NCBI RefSeq assembly: GCF_030463535.1
Contig: NC_132879.1
Coordinates: 41,663,970-41,727,969 of the forward strand
Reading direction: 5' to 3'
Length of the DNA stretch: 64,000 nt
Origin: Salminus brasiliensis
Taxonomy: Eukaryota > Chordata > Actinopteri > Characiformes > Bryconidae
The translations under genes were made by a program, and so were the position numbers. Under the pieces are notes generated by a model. The model was given only the letters and a program-made list of their open reading frames with translations. It had not been told where the DNA came from and searched no databases. Numbering within the stretch: position 1 is the stretch's first letter; the number at the start of each line of letters is the position of its first letter. Of this stretch, positions 14,890-27,300 are shown in pieces.

Positions 14890-17314
14890 TCTCTCACATT
14901 GATGTTTCTCAACAAGTTCAATTACTAAGCCTGCTGTGCTGGTTCAGTATTTTATTCAGTATATCAGTATTCAGTATATTTATTATCATCTGGCTCCCAC
15001 CTAAGTCATCGTCATTATGTAGTCATTCCCCCAGGCTACCTTCTCCATAATGGTTAAAGCAGGTTATACAAAGCAAGTTTCCATTTTCAGTATTGCAGAG
15101 TGTGACTATATGCTGGCTAAGTACTGCAGTATTTACTTTTGCATTTCTGCAAAATTCTATTGTCTGGTTTTGGCAGATTATTAGGTTAAATATTAGGTTT
15201 ATCCAAAATAAAAAAGTAAGTGTAACAAAGTGAAAATAAAACAGATTATGGTCATCATAATAAATAATATTTTCACTTTGTTTGAATATAATATAATGTT
15301 TTTTGTCTTTGTATTTTCTATTGAATCAAAGTGTATGATTCAAACTATATCATAAATATAATTTGAGAAAAAACAAATACATTTAGGAGTATTTTGTTCA
15401 AGTTAAGCAGTTGAACTGTCTTAATTAAACTTAAATAAACACTGTGAATGAATAATGTAAATATGAATAAAAAATAAATACATTGGTATTTACTTGAGTT
15501 GAATAAAAACAGTTAAACTGCTTGGTATTACAAATTACAATTATTATTTTGATTATTATTAGTGATTTTTTTAAAGCAGTTTAATATTTTAGTTTCTTAA
15601 TTTACATATTCTATTAATCTACATAATTTGCATAGTCTAATTATCTACATAAACACTCTAGTACCCAGCTCTAAAGTAAAAATTAAGTTAGATGTTTAAA
15701 TTAACTTATTAATAGGTTATAACAAATATGTTAATTTAACCTAATGTACTGTTTTAAACATCTCACAATTGATGCAAATAGTTTTAAAAAATAACTTTTT
15801 AAATGTTAACTTTCCTCCCTTTATTGCAATATTCTCTATGTATTTTTCAGTCTAAACAGTCCATATATGGAAAAAAGTTAGCAGTGTTTGAAACTTTGAA
15901 AATATGTGATGTGATGTCATAATTTACATATCTCATATAATCAGTGCATCACAGTTTAGCCATGCCCACTCATACTGCAGCTTTCTGGAGTGTTTTTCTG
16001 GAGTGTTTCAGAGTGGTTTGTGAATGAGGTACAATACAAGACAACTACTCAAAATAGAGTACATTTATCTTGTTATAAAAGCACAGTAACAAAAACATCA
16101 TGTTTCATTCTAAAGAAAAAACAAAGGTCAAAGACTGACATGTAAAAACATTAAGTGTTTGCACAGATATTGCAAGTCCACATCAGGAAAAAAAAATTTA
16201 TTACAAGAAGAAATTAGGAAACTAAATGACAGTTAACTGGTTTCAATGTGAATTGGATACCACATAATGCTCAGCATGGCGGTTGTACTACAGCAACTGT
16301 TTATATATATACTTTATATATATGCTTTATTAATCATCAAAATACTTGTATGTAATTGTAATTGGTTGTGAAGGTCTTACACTTGTCATACTTAAGCAAT
16401 TCCAGTCTTGCAGATCTTCAATCTTATAGTGCACTACAGTGCCTCTAGAGGGAATAGCAGTCTGTGAACTTGGGACAGTGGCTTTTGGTGTGGATGCAGG
16501 AAATGTGCTCCCTGCGAGTGTTTTTAAAGTAATAGCAGTCTCTTGGGGGTAAGTCTGTTCTCAGAGGACAAACACACTCACGTACTTGTATTCATTATCA
16601 AAAGAACTCTCTCTCTCTATATATAAAACTGTTTTAAGCAGGCACTGAGAATGTACACACACACAAACACACACACAGCTGAGAGCCTGGCTTGTGTTCT
16701 AGGAGTTGGCCCTGAGAACATCACGCAATCTGTGGTTTTGACTTCAGACATAGGTCACTGTCAGAGTGTTCCATGATTCGCCACATGTGCTCTCATCACA
16801 AGTGTGTTATGGGAAAATGACCAACGGCTGCAGCGGATACATGTCACAAACAGGCTGTGGTCTGCTTAAAGCTATGAAGAGCACTTAGTTGTATTTGGCT
16901 CATGGTGACTACTCAAGTATAGTAGACTGAAAACTACTACATGTGTGTAATTTTTCTACAAAATTCCCACGCTAGCACACAAATCCCACCTTCATCACAA
17001 ATAGACAGATAAGGATCTGCAGGGCCTACGAGATAAAAAATAAAGCTGTAACATGTTGAGAAAAGGTATCCAGCACTTGATACAAACTGCATGGGTGTGC
17101 AGAGTGGATGACTATCATGAAAGTGCAACAAAATGATGCAACTTCTCAGTCACATCTGTTTCCAGTCTGATTAAAACAGGCAATGATTTGTTATTAAATA
17201 CAACTGTTATAAAACTGTAATAATGTGCTCATGTTACCAACGCATTTCCATGTATGAATGTCCTGACATGTGGTGCAAAAGACAAATAAAACTCAGTAAA
17301 ACTTTCAGCTTTTT
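14890..17314. other. Intergenic, AT-rich, one inverted repeat
   Basis: No gene seen. 15092-15135 resembles 57055-57098, so it may be a dispersed repeat. About 15404-15418 (AAGCAGTTGAACTGT) and a near-complement ending at about 15531 form a 15-bp inverted repeat with one mismatch, roughly 100 bp apart. Confidence 0.4.
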
Positions 17315-17322
17315 GCAGTAGA

Positions 17323-18137
17323 CAAAGGTGTCAAAAGAATTCACATTCATTACTCAGTGTAGATACTAGGGTTTAATAAGACTTCTATAGAAGTTGAAGT
17401 ATCAGATTAAGCTTTCTACACAAGTAAAAGTGTAAAAGTACTGGTTTCAAAACTACGTAAAGTATAAAAGTACTCCCCAAAAAAACACCAGAAATTGCAA
17501 AAAAATGCATTTTAGTAATATCAAATATATTAAAGGAGCATCTATGTGCACTACTGAGCACTTATATGTGTTTCATAGAGTGGAAAATATGATTTTAGGA
17601 GTTGCCTATAAGTATAGTAATGGTGCAAAAAGCCAAACTTCAGAGGCATGTTATCAATAACCTTTATTGGACTGTAAATGTGGGGCTTAGTTTGGGACAT
17701 TTCACTCAAGTTCTCTTAAATCTCTGCCACAAACATCTTCATACTAGGCTACATACATCTGCTCTGTCCCTGCTGGAATGTGACGTGACGTGCAGATGCA
17801 AACCAATAGGGTGTCAGAATGATATATGTTTATACTTTTCATCCAACCACAATCAAATTCACACCTTCCTGATAGCGTGATTTATCTGGATTTTTTTTTT
17901 TTTTTGAACGATGACAAGTCAGAATGAAAACGAACCAAAATGAACGAGTAACAAGGCTATTTTTTAAATGTAAGGAGTATAAAGTACAGATAATTGCCTG
18001 AAAATGTAAGGAGTAGAAGTAAAAAAGTCAGCTGAAAAATAATTACTGTAGTAAAAAGTATAGATAACCAAAATTTCTACTTAAGTAAAATAACAGTACA
18101 ACAACAAGTATTTGTACTTCATTACTTGACACCTCTG
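17323..18137. mobile_element. Non-autonomous hAT-like element
   Basis: 815 bp bounded by CAAAGGTGTCAAAAG and, on the other strand, CAGAGGTGTCAAGTA: terminal inverted repeats with 12 of 15 matches. It is flanked by GCAGTAGA (17315-17322) and GCAGTAAA (18138-18145), an 8-bp target duplication with one difference. Eight-bp duplications are the hallmark of hAT transposition. The subterminal sequence is rich in AAGTA(A)AAGTA phrases common in fish elements. No transposase is encoded. Confidence 0.8.
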
Positions 18138-18219
18138 GCAGTAAACTAATCAAACAAGTACAATTTATAAGATATAATATAAGATGTACTTTCTCTAAAT
18201 TCAACACCAACAGACACGT

Positions 18220-19150
18220 TTAATGATTACTGCAGTTTCAGAATCATTCATCCCCTTCATGACAAGCATATAAGAGTACTCATCTGCTGTTATGAAGCAT
18301 AGCCAGACATCCATTTCTGGCAGCGTTTCTGAGCTATCTTAGCCTTTTCCTTGTGGGCAGTGATTTCCAGTTCACTAATATGCTTGGGTGAACTGCAACC
18401 ACCTTCTTCAAATCCTATATATAATGACCACTCCAGAATCGTTCAGGACTTCTTCTGAAACCAAACATTGGTGGACTTTGAGGTACGCCAGGGATTATTG
18501 TCCTGTTGGAAGGGCCAATAATGCCCAAGCTTTCTCTGTCCTCACAGAAAGATGAGGTTTTAGACTAGGAAACTCCAAAAATATGACCTTTGTTTTTTCG
18601 TTGCTTTTTCACCCGTCCACTGGTAGTGCTGTTAAGCAATATTCACAAACACTTACACACGTTGTCTCAAAGTAAACAGTGCTGGAAGATTTGGAGATAA
18701 TGTCTAAAATAACTTTTTTATGCTTATAAAAGAGAAATTAATGGACTGACATTAATCGACACAACAATCAATTGTAAGACAATGCTCTGTTGTCAGTGGA
18801 CTCTAAGATGAGTCACCTGTAGTCTTTTCTTTTCTTCTAGAGGTCGCGTTTCCTCTGAATGTAGTAATGGGTTGTTTTACAAGACCATAAAAAACGACCA
18901 TGGACGTTTTCACTAGAAGATCAGACTGATTTCCTGATGTCCTTGTGAACTATGCCCCCAACTGTACCTCTAGGAACATTCAGTGCTTAGCTCTCTTTTT
19001 CAATACTTTTCCTTGTTTGTGCAAGGCAGTGATCTCTTCTCTGAACAACTCTCTGGACTTATCTCAAGCACACCAACAAAGCTGAAGCCTTTGATTTGAC
19101 ACCTGATTTGAAAATGTATGCTCTATTCAATGTTATTCAAATTCTATTCA
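18220..19150 (-). mobile_element. Decayed Tc1-like transposon
   Basis: On the minus strand the phrase around 18440-18520 corresponds to the Tc1 transposase region that reads 'pre-empts the target, N-x-P-x-x-T-S-K-S-T', and the flanking words (CATTGGTGGACTTTGAGGTACG, TTATTGTCCTGTTGGAAGG) are characteristic of one fish Tc1 subfamily. The middle is deleted or replaced, no frame is open and both ends are unclear. The limits are approximate. Confidence 0.5.
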
Positions 19151-19487
19151 GGGGGTTAAATAATTATAAAACTGTATGTATGTGTGTGTCTGTTTGTTTT
19201 ATTTATGTATTATGTTACCAGTTCACTGTTGCATGATCCATTAGTTAGCCACACTTCGCTTGTATGTGATTGTTACAGTTTTCAACTGCAATTTGAAAGA
19301 GCTCTTCAAAGTGATATGTAGGTTATTCCATGGATTATTAACAGTTTTTTATGAACAACTTTACAGTATTGTACACTTGCATACTGTACGTTTCTGTTCC
19401 TATTTTAAAGCGTCTGCTGCTGCACTGCTCAGAATTGCCCTGCCAGATGCAGTGATACGTCACTGGGCCTTTAAAGCCCAAGGCACA

Positions 19488-19528
<41 letters not shown>

Positions 19529-22425
19529 TCTCTCTATACACACAGACACACACACACAAAGGAAGCGAGTGAGTCAATGATAAACAGCAATTGCTGACAC
19601 TGACCTAGATTCTCCACGAACATAAGAAAGTGGCTGAGGTATTGGCTAAAGGTGCTCAATAAAGCTGATCTGAGATCACTATTGCTTTTGCTCTTGTGGG
19701 CAGGACTGTGATTTTAACGGATGAAGCTTGTCCTACATCAGCATAATGGCAACGTCTGCTTGAACTGGATTAGGAACCATGTGACATGAATGACGTCAGT
19801 AGAGAGGGAGTTGTGTGCCTTGCATGCCAATGAGAGAGCCCCTGTAAAGAGCACTGCTCGGTAATGTATGATGAAACACTACTATTGCCATTTATAGTCT
19901 ATAGGACAGGAGATTTGGCCTGAAACTGACAATCAAGATGGCTTTGCTAGTGCTTTTCTTCTATTAACAGAAAACATTTCCACTATCCCATGTTTCCCAA
20001 CCACCACATGCCTTTTCAGAGTGTAAAACAGCACACAGGCAAGTGAGCCCCATGAGATGATATTCAATGTGACACACATTTGAAATTATTTATCTGATGA
20101 GCATTAAAATCTGCACTCTGAGGTTGCAGCTGACTCTCTCTGGCTAAAGGCTGCATCCAAAAGCTTACTTCACACATTCCTCTCACTGTAACCTTAATAT
20201 CTCTCAAACCACAGACATACACCAAAAAATAACAGCGAGGCCACATATCTTCTAATCCCCCTTAGTTACAGCATTAATAAATCAATAAAAGAGTCTTACA
20301 TGCCTTCACCGAGAACACACAAACCAGACCTACAGGATCTGTGAGCACAATAAATCACAGAACTTGATGAGAGGTCGCAGGACTTTTAAATCTTTATGTT
20401 TGCATTACTCATTTTGTTGTCAAACCTTTGTAATTTTGATAATGATTCTTTGATTAGATGAAACATTCATTTTCCTCTAATTCCATGCTTCAGGCCTTTT
20501 TCAAATGATGTACAAAAACAGAATATCCAATCAAAGAGCTTCAGACCAAAGATAAACACACAGTCATCAAGTATGTGCTTTTCTGTCCAAAAAGAGCTCA
20601 GTGCACATAGCTCCAGAGTTTCAACTTAACATCACCCTTTCTAGTAATCATACCTATCAGCCCAAATTGAGCAATCCATTCAGAATGCGTGCTCTATAAA
20701 CATAATATATTGGGATCATTCAGTATATAGTGTAATTAAAATGATGCATGAATGATACTGCACTATAGAATTCCCACTTATTTTTCCCCATAAACACATT
20801 AGTGGCAATAACCTACAGTGATCACTATGAAATGTGTGGGATGCAAGGAATGAGATACGTCCCCTTTGCCAACCTCCATATGCTTGATAGACTTGATTCT
20901 TCCACCTTCCCACATCTGAACCCCATCCCCCAGACCATGAAATATGCAAAACCCAATTCTAATGTCTCCACGGTCTCCACAGAACCAAGATTGCTTGGCA
21001 AATTTGCAAAACACTCAGAAAGCTTTAAATTTCAACCCAGATCTCTTAAAAAGCTGCTTGTTCAGACTCTGTGGAGCTCAGCCATGTTCCTCATGTGCTT
21101 CCAGAACCTGGTTTGGAAATGGTTGACATTGTTTGATGTTTTTGTTGGGCCCACCTTGCTAAACTTTGCTGTGGCCAATAGTGAAAGCTCCTAACTTTAC
21201 AGTAATTTATCCAATATGCAGTAAATGACTGTGAGAAAGATGACCTGAACTACTTTACTTCATTTTCAAACCTTCCATAAGCCATCATCAACCTAAAGCG
21301 TCAGGAGTAAATGTAAACATAGTGCTATATGCAAGGCAAACATATCAATACATTCAAAAATGTACATACATATATATGTGTTCATTTGATCAGTGGCACC
21401 CATACTTCTGCATGCGGCCTATGCACATTAAGCTCAACCTTTTGAACAACCATCTCAAGGTTTTCTTCACAATGTTAAGTTTTTCAAAGCAATGGAAAAC
21501 AGACTTCACCAGCTTTAGCCTAGAAGCTGTAAGGAACTTCTAAACATTTGTTAAGTCTCTGTCCCAGCAGTAAGGGTATGCTAAGGTTTGTTTTAACATG
21601 AATGAGATTTGCCATGGATTTATCCTACAAGTTGTTGCCATTTTTTAAAACCTGCACTTATTAATGTCTCTGGTTTAAGTCCAGTGTGTGTGTAGTATTA
21701 GCACAGTGGCGGAGGGGCTAAGGACATTTCACAACCATGGAAAACAACATCAAACTGACAGGAAACAAACTTGGGCCAACATTCTCTCAGTCATTTGAAT
21801 GGTCATCAATCACAAAGTCCAGGATTCCTCCTCTGTGGAATAATTTATATGAAGTCAGACTGTACTGCTGGCCCTTTTCAGGAGCTCAATGTAAACAGAA
21901 TCTCTGAAGCACTTTCCCAGTCAATCTGAAGGACAGTTGGAAAGCAAGTTTACACATTTCTGAAGAGTTGAGGGGGACTGAGAATCTTCAGATAGATTCT
22001 TAAGGCTGGGTAGCTTTTAGGGGTTATCCATGCATGTAAATATAAGTCACTGCCAAGACCCTTTTTACACCATTTTTTTTATCACTTCTAGGACCCAGGC
22101 AACAGCGTTGACACAGACGGAGGAAGTACAGAGTCATTACAGAGTACTGAATGGAGGCAACCTTCCAGTACAGCAATAAACAGAATGTTTGGTGTTCAGT
22201 CTGTAAGGAAAAAAATAGATCATTAAATGGGCTAGATTTTCTTTATTAAATCAAATATTACAAGCATATAGTGTCTATTGTTTCTTGCAATGTCTGTTAA
22301 GCCAACAAAAATATACCATTCTACATCATAACAGGAACATTTATGAATAACATTCTACTAATTAGAGGTTAATAAGACTCCCAGAATTAATTGATTCCAA
22401 ATTTATTCCATGGCAGTTCACTTGT
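19151..22425. other. Intergenic, no gene seen
   Basis: Contains a (TC)n run at about 19489-19524 and otherwise unremarkable sequence. The 130-codon plus-strand frame at 20802-21194 has no recognisable domain, and overlapping frames occur on the other strand. Confidence 0.4.
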
Positions 22426-22435
22426 CAAGAACCAC

Positions 22436-22495
22436 TGGGCACAAGGCGGAAAGATCCCCGGAACAGGGTGTCAGTCCGTCGCACGGTGATAACCC
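22436..22495. repeat. Short dispersed-repeat fragment
   Basis: The words ACAAGGCGGAAAGATCCC and AGGGTGTCAGTCCGTCGCA are typical of a widespread vertebrate interspersed repeat. Only about 60 bp survive, so the family cannot be named. Confidence 0.4.
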
Positions 22496-22589
22496 ATTAG
22501 TTTTCATCATCATAATGCTTATCTGATTAATCCAAATTTAGGTTGCAGTGGCAAAAAGGTAATTAATGCTGGGTAAATAATGCTTATAG

Positions 22590-23575
22590 GCCAGCTAGGA
22601 AATGTAATCCCGCTACTGGATCCTGGGTCTTTCTTTGGGTCCCACCCAGCATTCAGAATTTAGAGTATTTGGCCTTCTTGGAGAAGTAGATGCAATTCTG
22701 TTGAGGGCTTTAAGCATTTCTACTAGGCAACTTTAATATGCATGTGGGCAACTTGGGTGGTGGGATCTTGACTTCTGTGCTAGTCAAGGTTTGTTTATAA
22801 CAAACACTATTTCTGAACATAATGTACTTGCTACCAGATCACCTTGGGCCAGAGGTCAGTGATTGACTTTGTAGTTATTTCATGTTTTGGACACTCAGGT
22901 AAAGAGAGGTGCTGAGCTGTCAACAGATCAAATTGCATGTTCTGGAAGTGTTTGAGGACTGCACCCTGTTAAAAATGTGCAATTGTAGCTAACAAAAATT
23001 TGTTAGTTTCTGCTATGGCAGGAAACAAAAAACCTGCTAATACCGGCAGGCATTGAAGAATGCATTCAGAAAGGGGACTGCAGATTGGCACCAACAGGCA
23101 GAAAGGGTTGCAGCATTGGTAGTGGCAGAAGTGAAATCCAGGGCATGGGAAAGTCCATGTAGAATAACTTTTGGAAGGATTCAAGAAGGGACACTGTCTA
23201 AACTGTGCTCAGTAGACTCAAAGGATTTACTTTTTAACCTGAGGAACTCCTAAACATGCCTTCTATCCAGGAGGTAGGGTTGAAAGCTACTGTAGAGGCA
23301 GACATTTCTTTGGCTGAAGTCACTAAAGTAACCTGGAGTGGATGAGATCTGCCTAAAATTGCTGAAGGCACTGGACATAGGAGAGCTGTCTGTTGCATGG
23401 ACCTCGGCAACAGTGCCTTTGGACTGGCAAACTGGGGTGGTGGTGCCTATTTTTGTAAAAAGGGGAGTGGAGAGAGTGTGCCAACTATCAAGGCAGTTTC
23501 CCCAAGTCTATACAGGAAATGCAATGTGGATTCTGCCCTGGTCATAGAACAGTAGACTAACTCTTCACCCCCCTC
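22590..23575 (+). pseudogene. LINE endonuclease and reverse transcriptase remnant
   Basis: Near 22730-22760 the plus strand reads ATFNMHVGNLGG, a decayed form of the GDFNAHVG motif of APE-type LINE endonucleases. Near 22835-22890 it reads LGQRSVIDFVVIS, also an endonuclease motif. From 23338 an open frame reads LLKALDIGELS and LDWQTGVVVPIF, the start of the reverse-transcriptase fingers, and near 23525 CGFCPGH-like text follows. Frames shift several times and the catalytic YADD part is missing. It is a non-functional fragment; I do not assign a clade. Confidence 0.75.
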
Positions 23576-26187
23576 TCGCAAGGCAAGGAAGTTCGCCACT
23601 CCAGTCTACAAATGTCCTGCAGAAGGCTTAAGACTGGAAAAGTATTTTAAAGAGATGCTTAATAAAACCAATGTAAAACTGTAAATACAAAACATTATAT
23701 TATTTCCTATGTAAGTATTATACTTTAGAAAGTCTGCGATATATTTTTTATTCTTCTTATAACTTCTTATACAGAGTATAGCAAGCAGCCAACAAGTATC
23801 CTGTTTTGCTTGTCATCAAAATAAATTTCCTGGCCATGAAAAAAGTCTCTGAAGTTTCCAGAATTAATATTCGGTCACCAGTTTCCATCAAATCAAGAAG
23901 CAATGTGTTTCATCTGCTTCTAGTGTCACAAAAATTTTCTAAACCTGGGTGATCTCTCTTGGTCAACACAGATCATTTTTCACTCTTTCCAGGATTGGTA
24001 ATTTAACGGCCATCGAGACATTTTCAGTCTGTGCTAAACAAAAGAATATGTTAACTCAAAATATACAGACTTTCAGTGGTTTTACTATTACAGTGTACTT
24101 ATTTTGGTTGTCAGTCAAAAGTAATACTAAAAAAGTATTTAACCACAGCACATCTGATTTTCTGATTCTTTAAAATAAAGTTAATTAGGCATTATGTCCT
24201 TATTCAGGAGAAACTTTCGAAGAAAATAGGTTTAGACTCTTTTGAGAAAGTACTGGGTCAAGGTCTCGCAAAGGAGATTTTTTAACATATTGTATTTCAA
24301 ATATCATTTGCAGTTGTAAAAAACAAATGAAAATTAAACACAATCTGCAACAAATAGTACATGATCAAATACATTAACCTGTTGTGACAGTTAACATGAA
24401 ATTAACACTCACCAATAGACCACACAAAACACTGTACAATAGACCATACAACAACCCATCATTCAGAAGATACTAGACAGAGTATACTAGATAAGAGGGG
24501 GTGGAGGGATATGCTATGGCATATGCCTTTTATAAGTGCAGACTTATTGCAAGTAACTGTCCAGCTTGGGTCATTGTCCAAAGTGTGGATAGTGTACAAA
24601 ATTAAACTGAGTCTGGAAGCCCAAATGCTACATAGCCTGCATCCAGATGGAAGGAGGTAAAACGGTCCATGTGAAAGTTGAAAGAGGTCATTCCTGATGC
24701 TGCAGGCATCATATATTCATGATGAATTTAGTTATTTAGTTTAGAAAATAAGGGACATATTGTTGATATGTCATTCCTGTCAAAAAACAGGAATCTCATC
24801 CAACTGATGTTAGTTGACTTTATATGAATCTCCTCTTGAACTGGAAAATTAGGCATTTTTACACATCTTTGTTATAGTTACAGATTTGTTTTATGTTTTT
24901 GTTGATAAATGGAAAAATACAGATCACTCACTGAGTAACAGTGGAGGTGGGGATGCATGTGATCCACTTGTGATAGCATATTCTTTCCAGATACGATAGC
25001 GTACATAGTTAAGCTATCAGCAAACAATGAGCCAAAAGAAACCAACAATGCTACAGGCCTGGTAACTGTAGCTTTCAGAACTTTTATAAAATAGAAATAA
25101 ATGAATTTTAAATACAAATGTTGACCTTGAATTTAACTGCCTAGTTACCACAGTGGGTAAAAGCTAATTAACTGGAGTTCTACATTTTATAGCACTTGGC
25201 ACAGATGCCTAGAGGAATGTCTGAAGATTGTAATTTTCTCACTGTTTTCTTTACCACTGTGAACTTTATTATTTATCTCTCTGAGGTTTAGCTGTAGTAA
25301 AATCCTTTCAAAGCAATGTCAGGATTCTCTTACAACAGAAATTACTACTACCAGCTTACTAAGCTAATTAGTGAAACTATGTGGCATTCCTAAAAATCAG
25401 TGACCTCTTGCTCCTGCCAAGACAGAAAATGGATGGTGGGGTTTAACTATTGGCAAAAAGTGTCTTGTCAAGTTTATTTTTATTCCACTCCATGGCAACC
25501 CAACACAGACACACACATGAAAATCTTCCACCACAAACTGTAAATCCTACTACATTTTTTTTTAACAAAAACACATTCACATTCACAAAAAGACTTCTTT
25601 AGTAAAGACTATACATTTGTATTTTTTTAAGACAAAAAGGATTTGTTGTTTGGATCAGTTAATTCTAATACATAGTACAAGGACGGACTAGGATAGGTTC
25701 AAAGATTCTTTTTTAGTACTAAATAGAACCAACTTTTTTGGTTCAAATGTAGTTGATCATTTTGCATGTCCAGATCCCATCCTGTTAAAATAGATGGTTT
25801 TAGCCAAGTGTATCAGTTTCTGTGTTTGGAGCAAAGTAGAGCCACATATTCTCAAACTAAAATAAAAAAAGGATAATTATGGCTGCTAACAATCTCTTTT
25901 CTTTATGTCTGCTGCTTCATTAGTATATTTTTATAGAAATGTCTGGGTATATTTAATGTACATTCAAATAATTTCCAATAAACTATTTCATCAGTATAAC
26001 CCTACATTCACTAAAGGGACATTTCGTTTTTATAGAAGGATAGTGGAAAACAAACCATTATTTATAAACTGTGACATAGTTGAAGTTGACTTCAAATTCT
26101 ATAGTAATTTAATGTATTTACTGATGGTTAAATCGGTACTCCACATATATAGCTAAGGAGTCTCTCTATCATAAGGAATTTGCATAT
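23576..26187. other. Intergenic, no gene seen
   Basis: About 2.6 kb of AT-rich sequence without a supportable gene. The region around 25690-25750 repeats GGTTCAAA-type words similar to the patch at 7326-7450. Confidence 0.4.
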
Positions 26188-27005
26188 TGTCAGGTCTGCG
26201 TCGCCGCGCCCGCCCCGGGGGCAGTCCCGAGCCGCAGTCCACAGGCTTCAAGTACAAGGACTCTTATGTTCATGTTCATGTCACGTGTTCTGCATTTCAC
26301 GTTCACGTCACTCACCAAGGACTTTTATGTTGACAACCCTCTCATGTACCACTCCATGTTTTCTGTTAGGTTCCCGTGTGTTTCATTTACGTTCATTGTA
26401 TGTTTTGATTTGGTTCACCTGAGAGCTGGGGTATTTAGGGAGCAAACGCGATCTCCCCATCGCCGCGAATTACGGTTCCTAAGCCGACCTGGAGTGTCGG
26501 CATCTGTCTACGGTTACTAAGCCGACCTGGAGTGTCGGCGGCTGTCTATGCTTGCTAAGCCAACCTGGAGGGTTGGCGTTTCGTTTGTGATATCCTTGGT
26601 TTAGTTTTGGTCTTCACGAGAACGTCACGTTCATGTGCATATCGCTTCTCTGGTTTCTACGTGGTCGCCTTGAGGATACGGCGACTAATCCCTAAGCTCC
26701 TGTTCACGTCACAAAAGTTTAGTTGCGCCTGATGAGCGTGGGGTTTCGTTTGTTTCTTTTGCTGGCCCTGCCAGTGGTTTTTGGTCTAGCTTTGCCCCCC
26801 TTGTTTATTTGCCCCATCACGCCTAGCTCCCTGGCTATCCTCCAGCCTCAGGTGGCTTTCATGTTTTTGCCCATGCTCAATTATCATGTTTGTTTTGTTT
26901 AATCATTATCCCTTGTGTTATTGCTGCATTCTCGTGTTTACCCCTGTTTTGTTCATTAAAGTCTTGCATCGCACCGTCCCGTCATTGATCTAGCCAGTCA
27001 TGACA
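26188..27005 (+). mobile_element. Retroviral-type LTR, Ty3/gypsy-like
   Basis: The 818-bp unit starts TGTCA and ends TGACA, the 5-bp inverted termini usual for LTRs. It is much more GC- and CpG-rich than its flanks. A TATA-like TATTTA lies at 26432-26437 and a polyadenylation signal ATTAAA at 26955-26960, in the right order for a promoter-R-terminator layout. No matching second LTR, primer-binding site or clear target duplication was seen, so it is probably a solo LTR or the left LTR of a disrupted copy. Gypsy gag text starts about 300 bp downstream in the same orientation. Confidence 0.7.
26471..26583 (+). repeat. Three 38-bp tandem repeats, each a hairpin
   Basis: The units start at 26471, 26509 and 26547. 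Each carries a 6-bp stem and 7-nt loop: GCCGAC/GTCGGC (26483-26488 with 26496-26501; 26521-26526 with 26534-26539), then GCCAAC/GTTGGC (26559-26564 with 26572-26577). The third stem differs from the others at both partners of one pair, so pairing is kept. The repeats lie just downstream of the TATA-like box, probably in the transcribed R part of the LTR. Confidence 0.9.
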
Positions 27006-27300
27006 GGAAATGTTCTACATGCATTTCTGGACAAACCTAGGGACCCGAGAACCAGCATCTCAAGTGGTTTTATGTAATAATTTGGCACACATTTTCTGCT
27101 GTGTAATGCAGTTTTCACAACCTTTATTCTATCCGCTTCACCAAAGTTGCATTTTGCAGTTTCTTGCATGCAGAGCACCGGGCATGTTTGAGTGGCTCCT
27201 CAAGGATTTAAAGCACAAAACACAGTCTTAGAGAAATGGTGTTTACTGCAGTTAAACTATTGTCTTGAAAATCTGTGCATTTAATTTGTAATTTTCCACA

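Noticed and set aside
20802..21194. A 130-codon plus-strand frame.
   Set aside because: No domain recognised, overlapped by other-strand frames, and no supporting splice sites.
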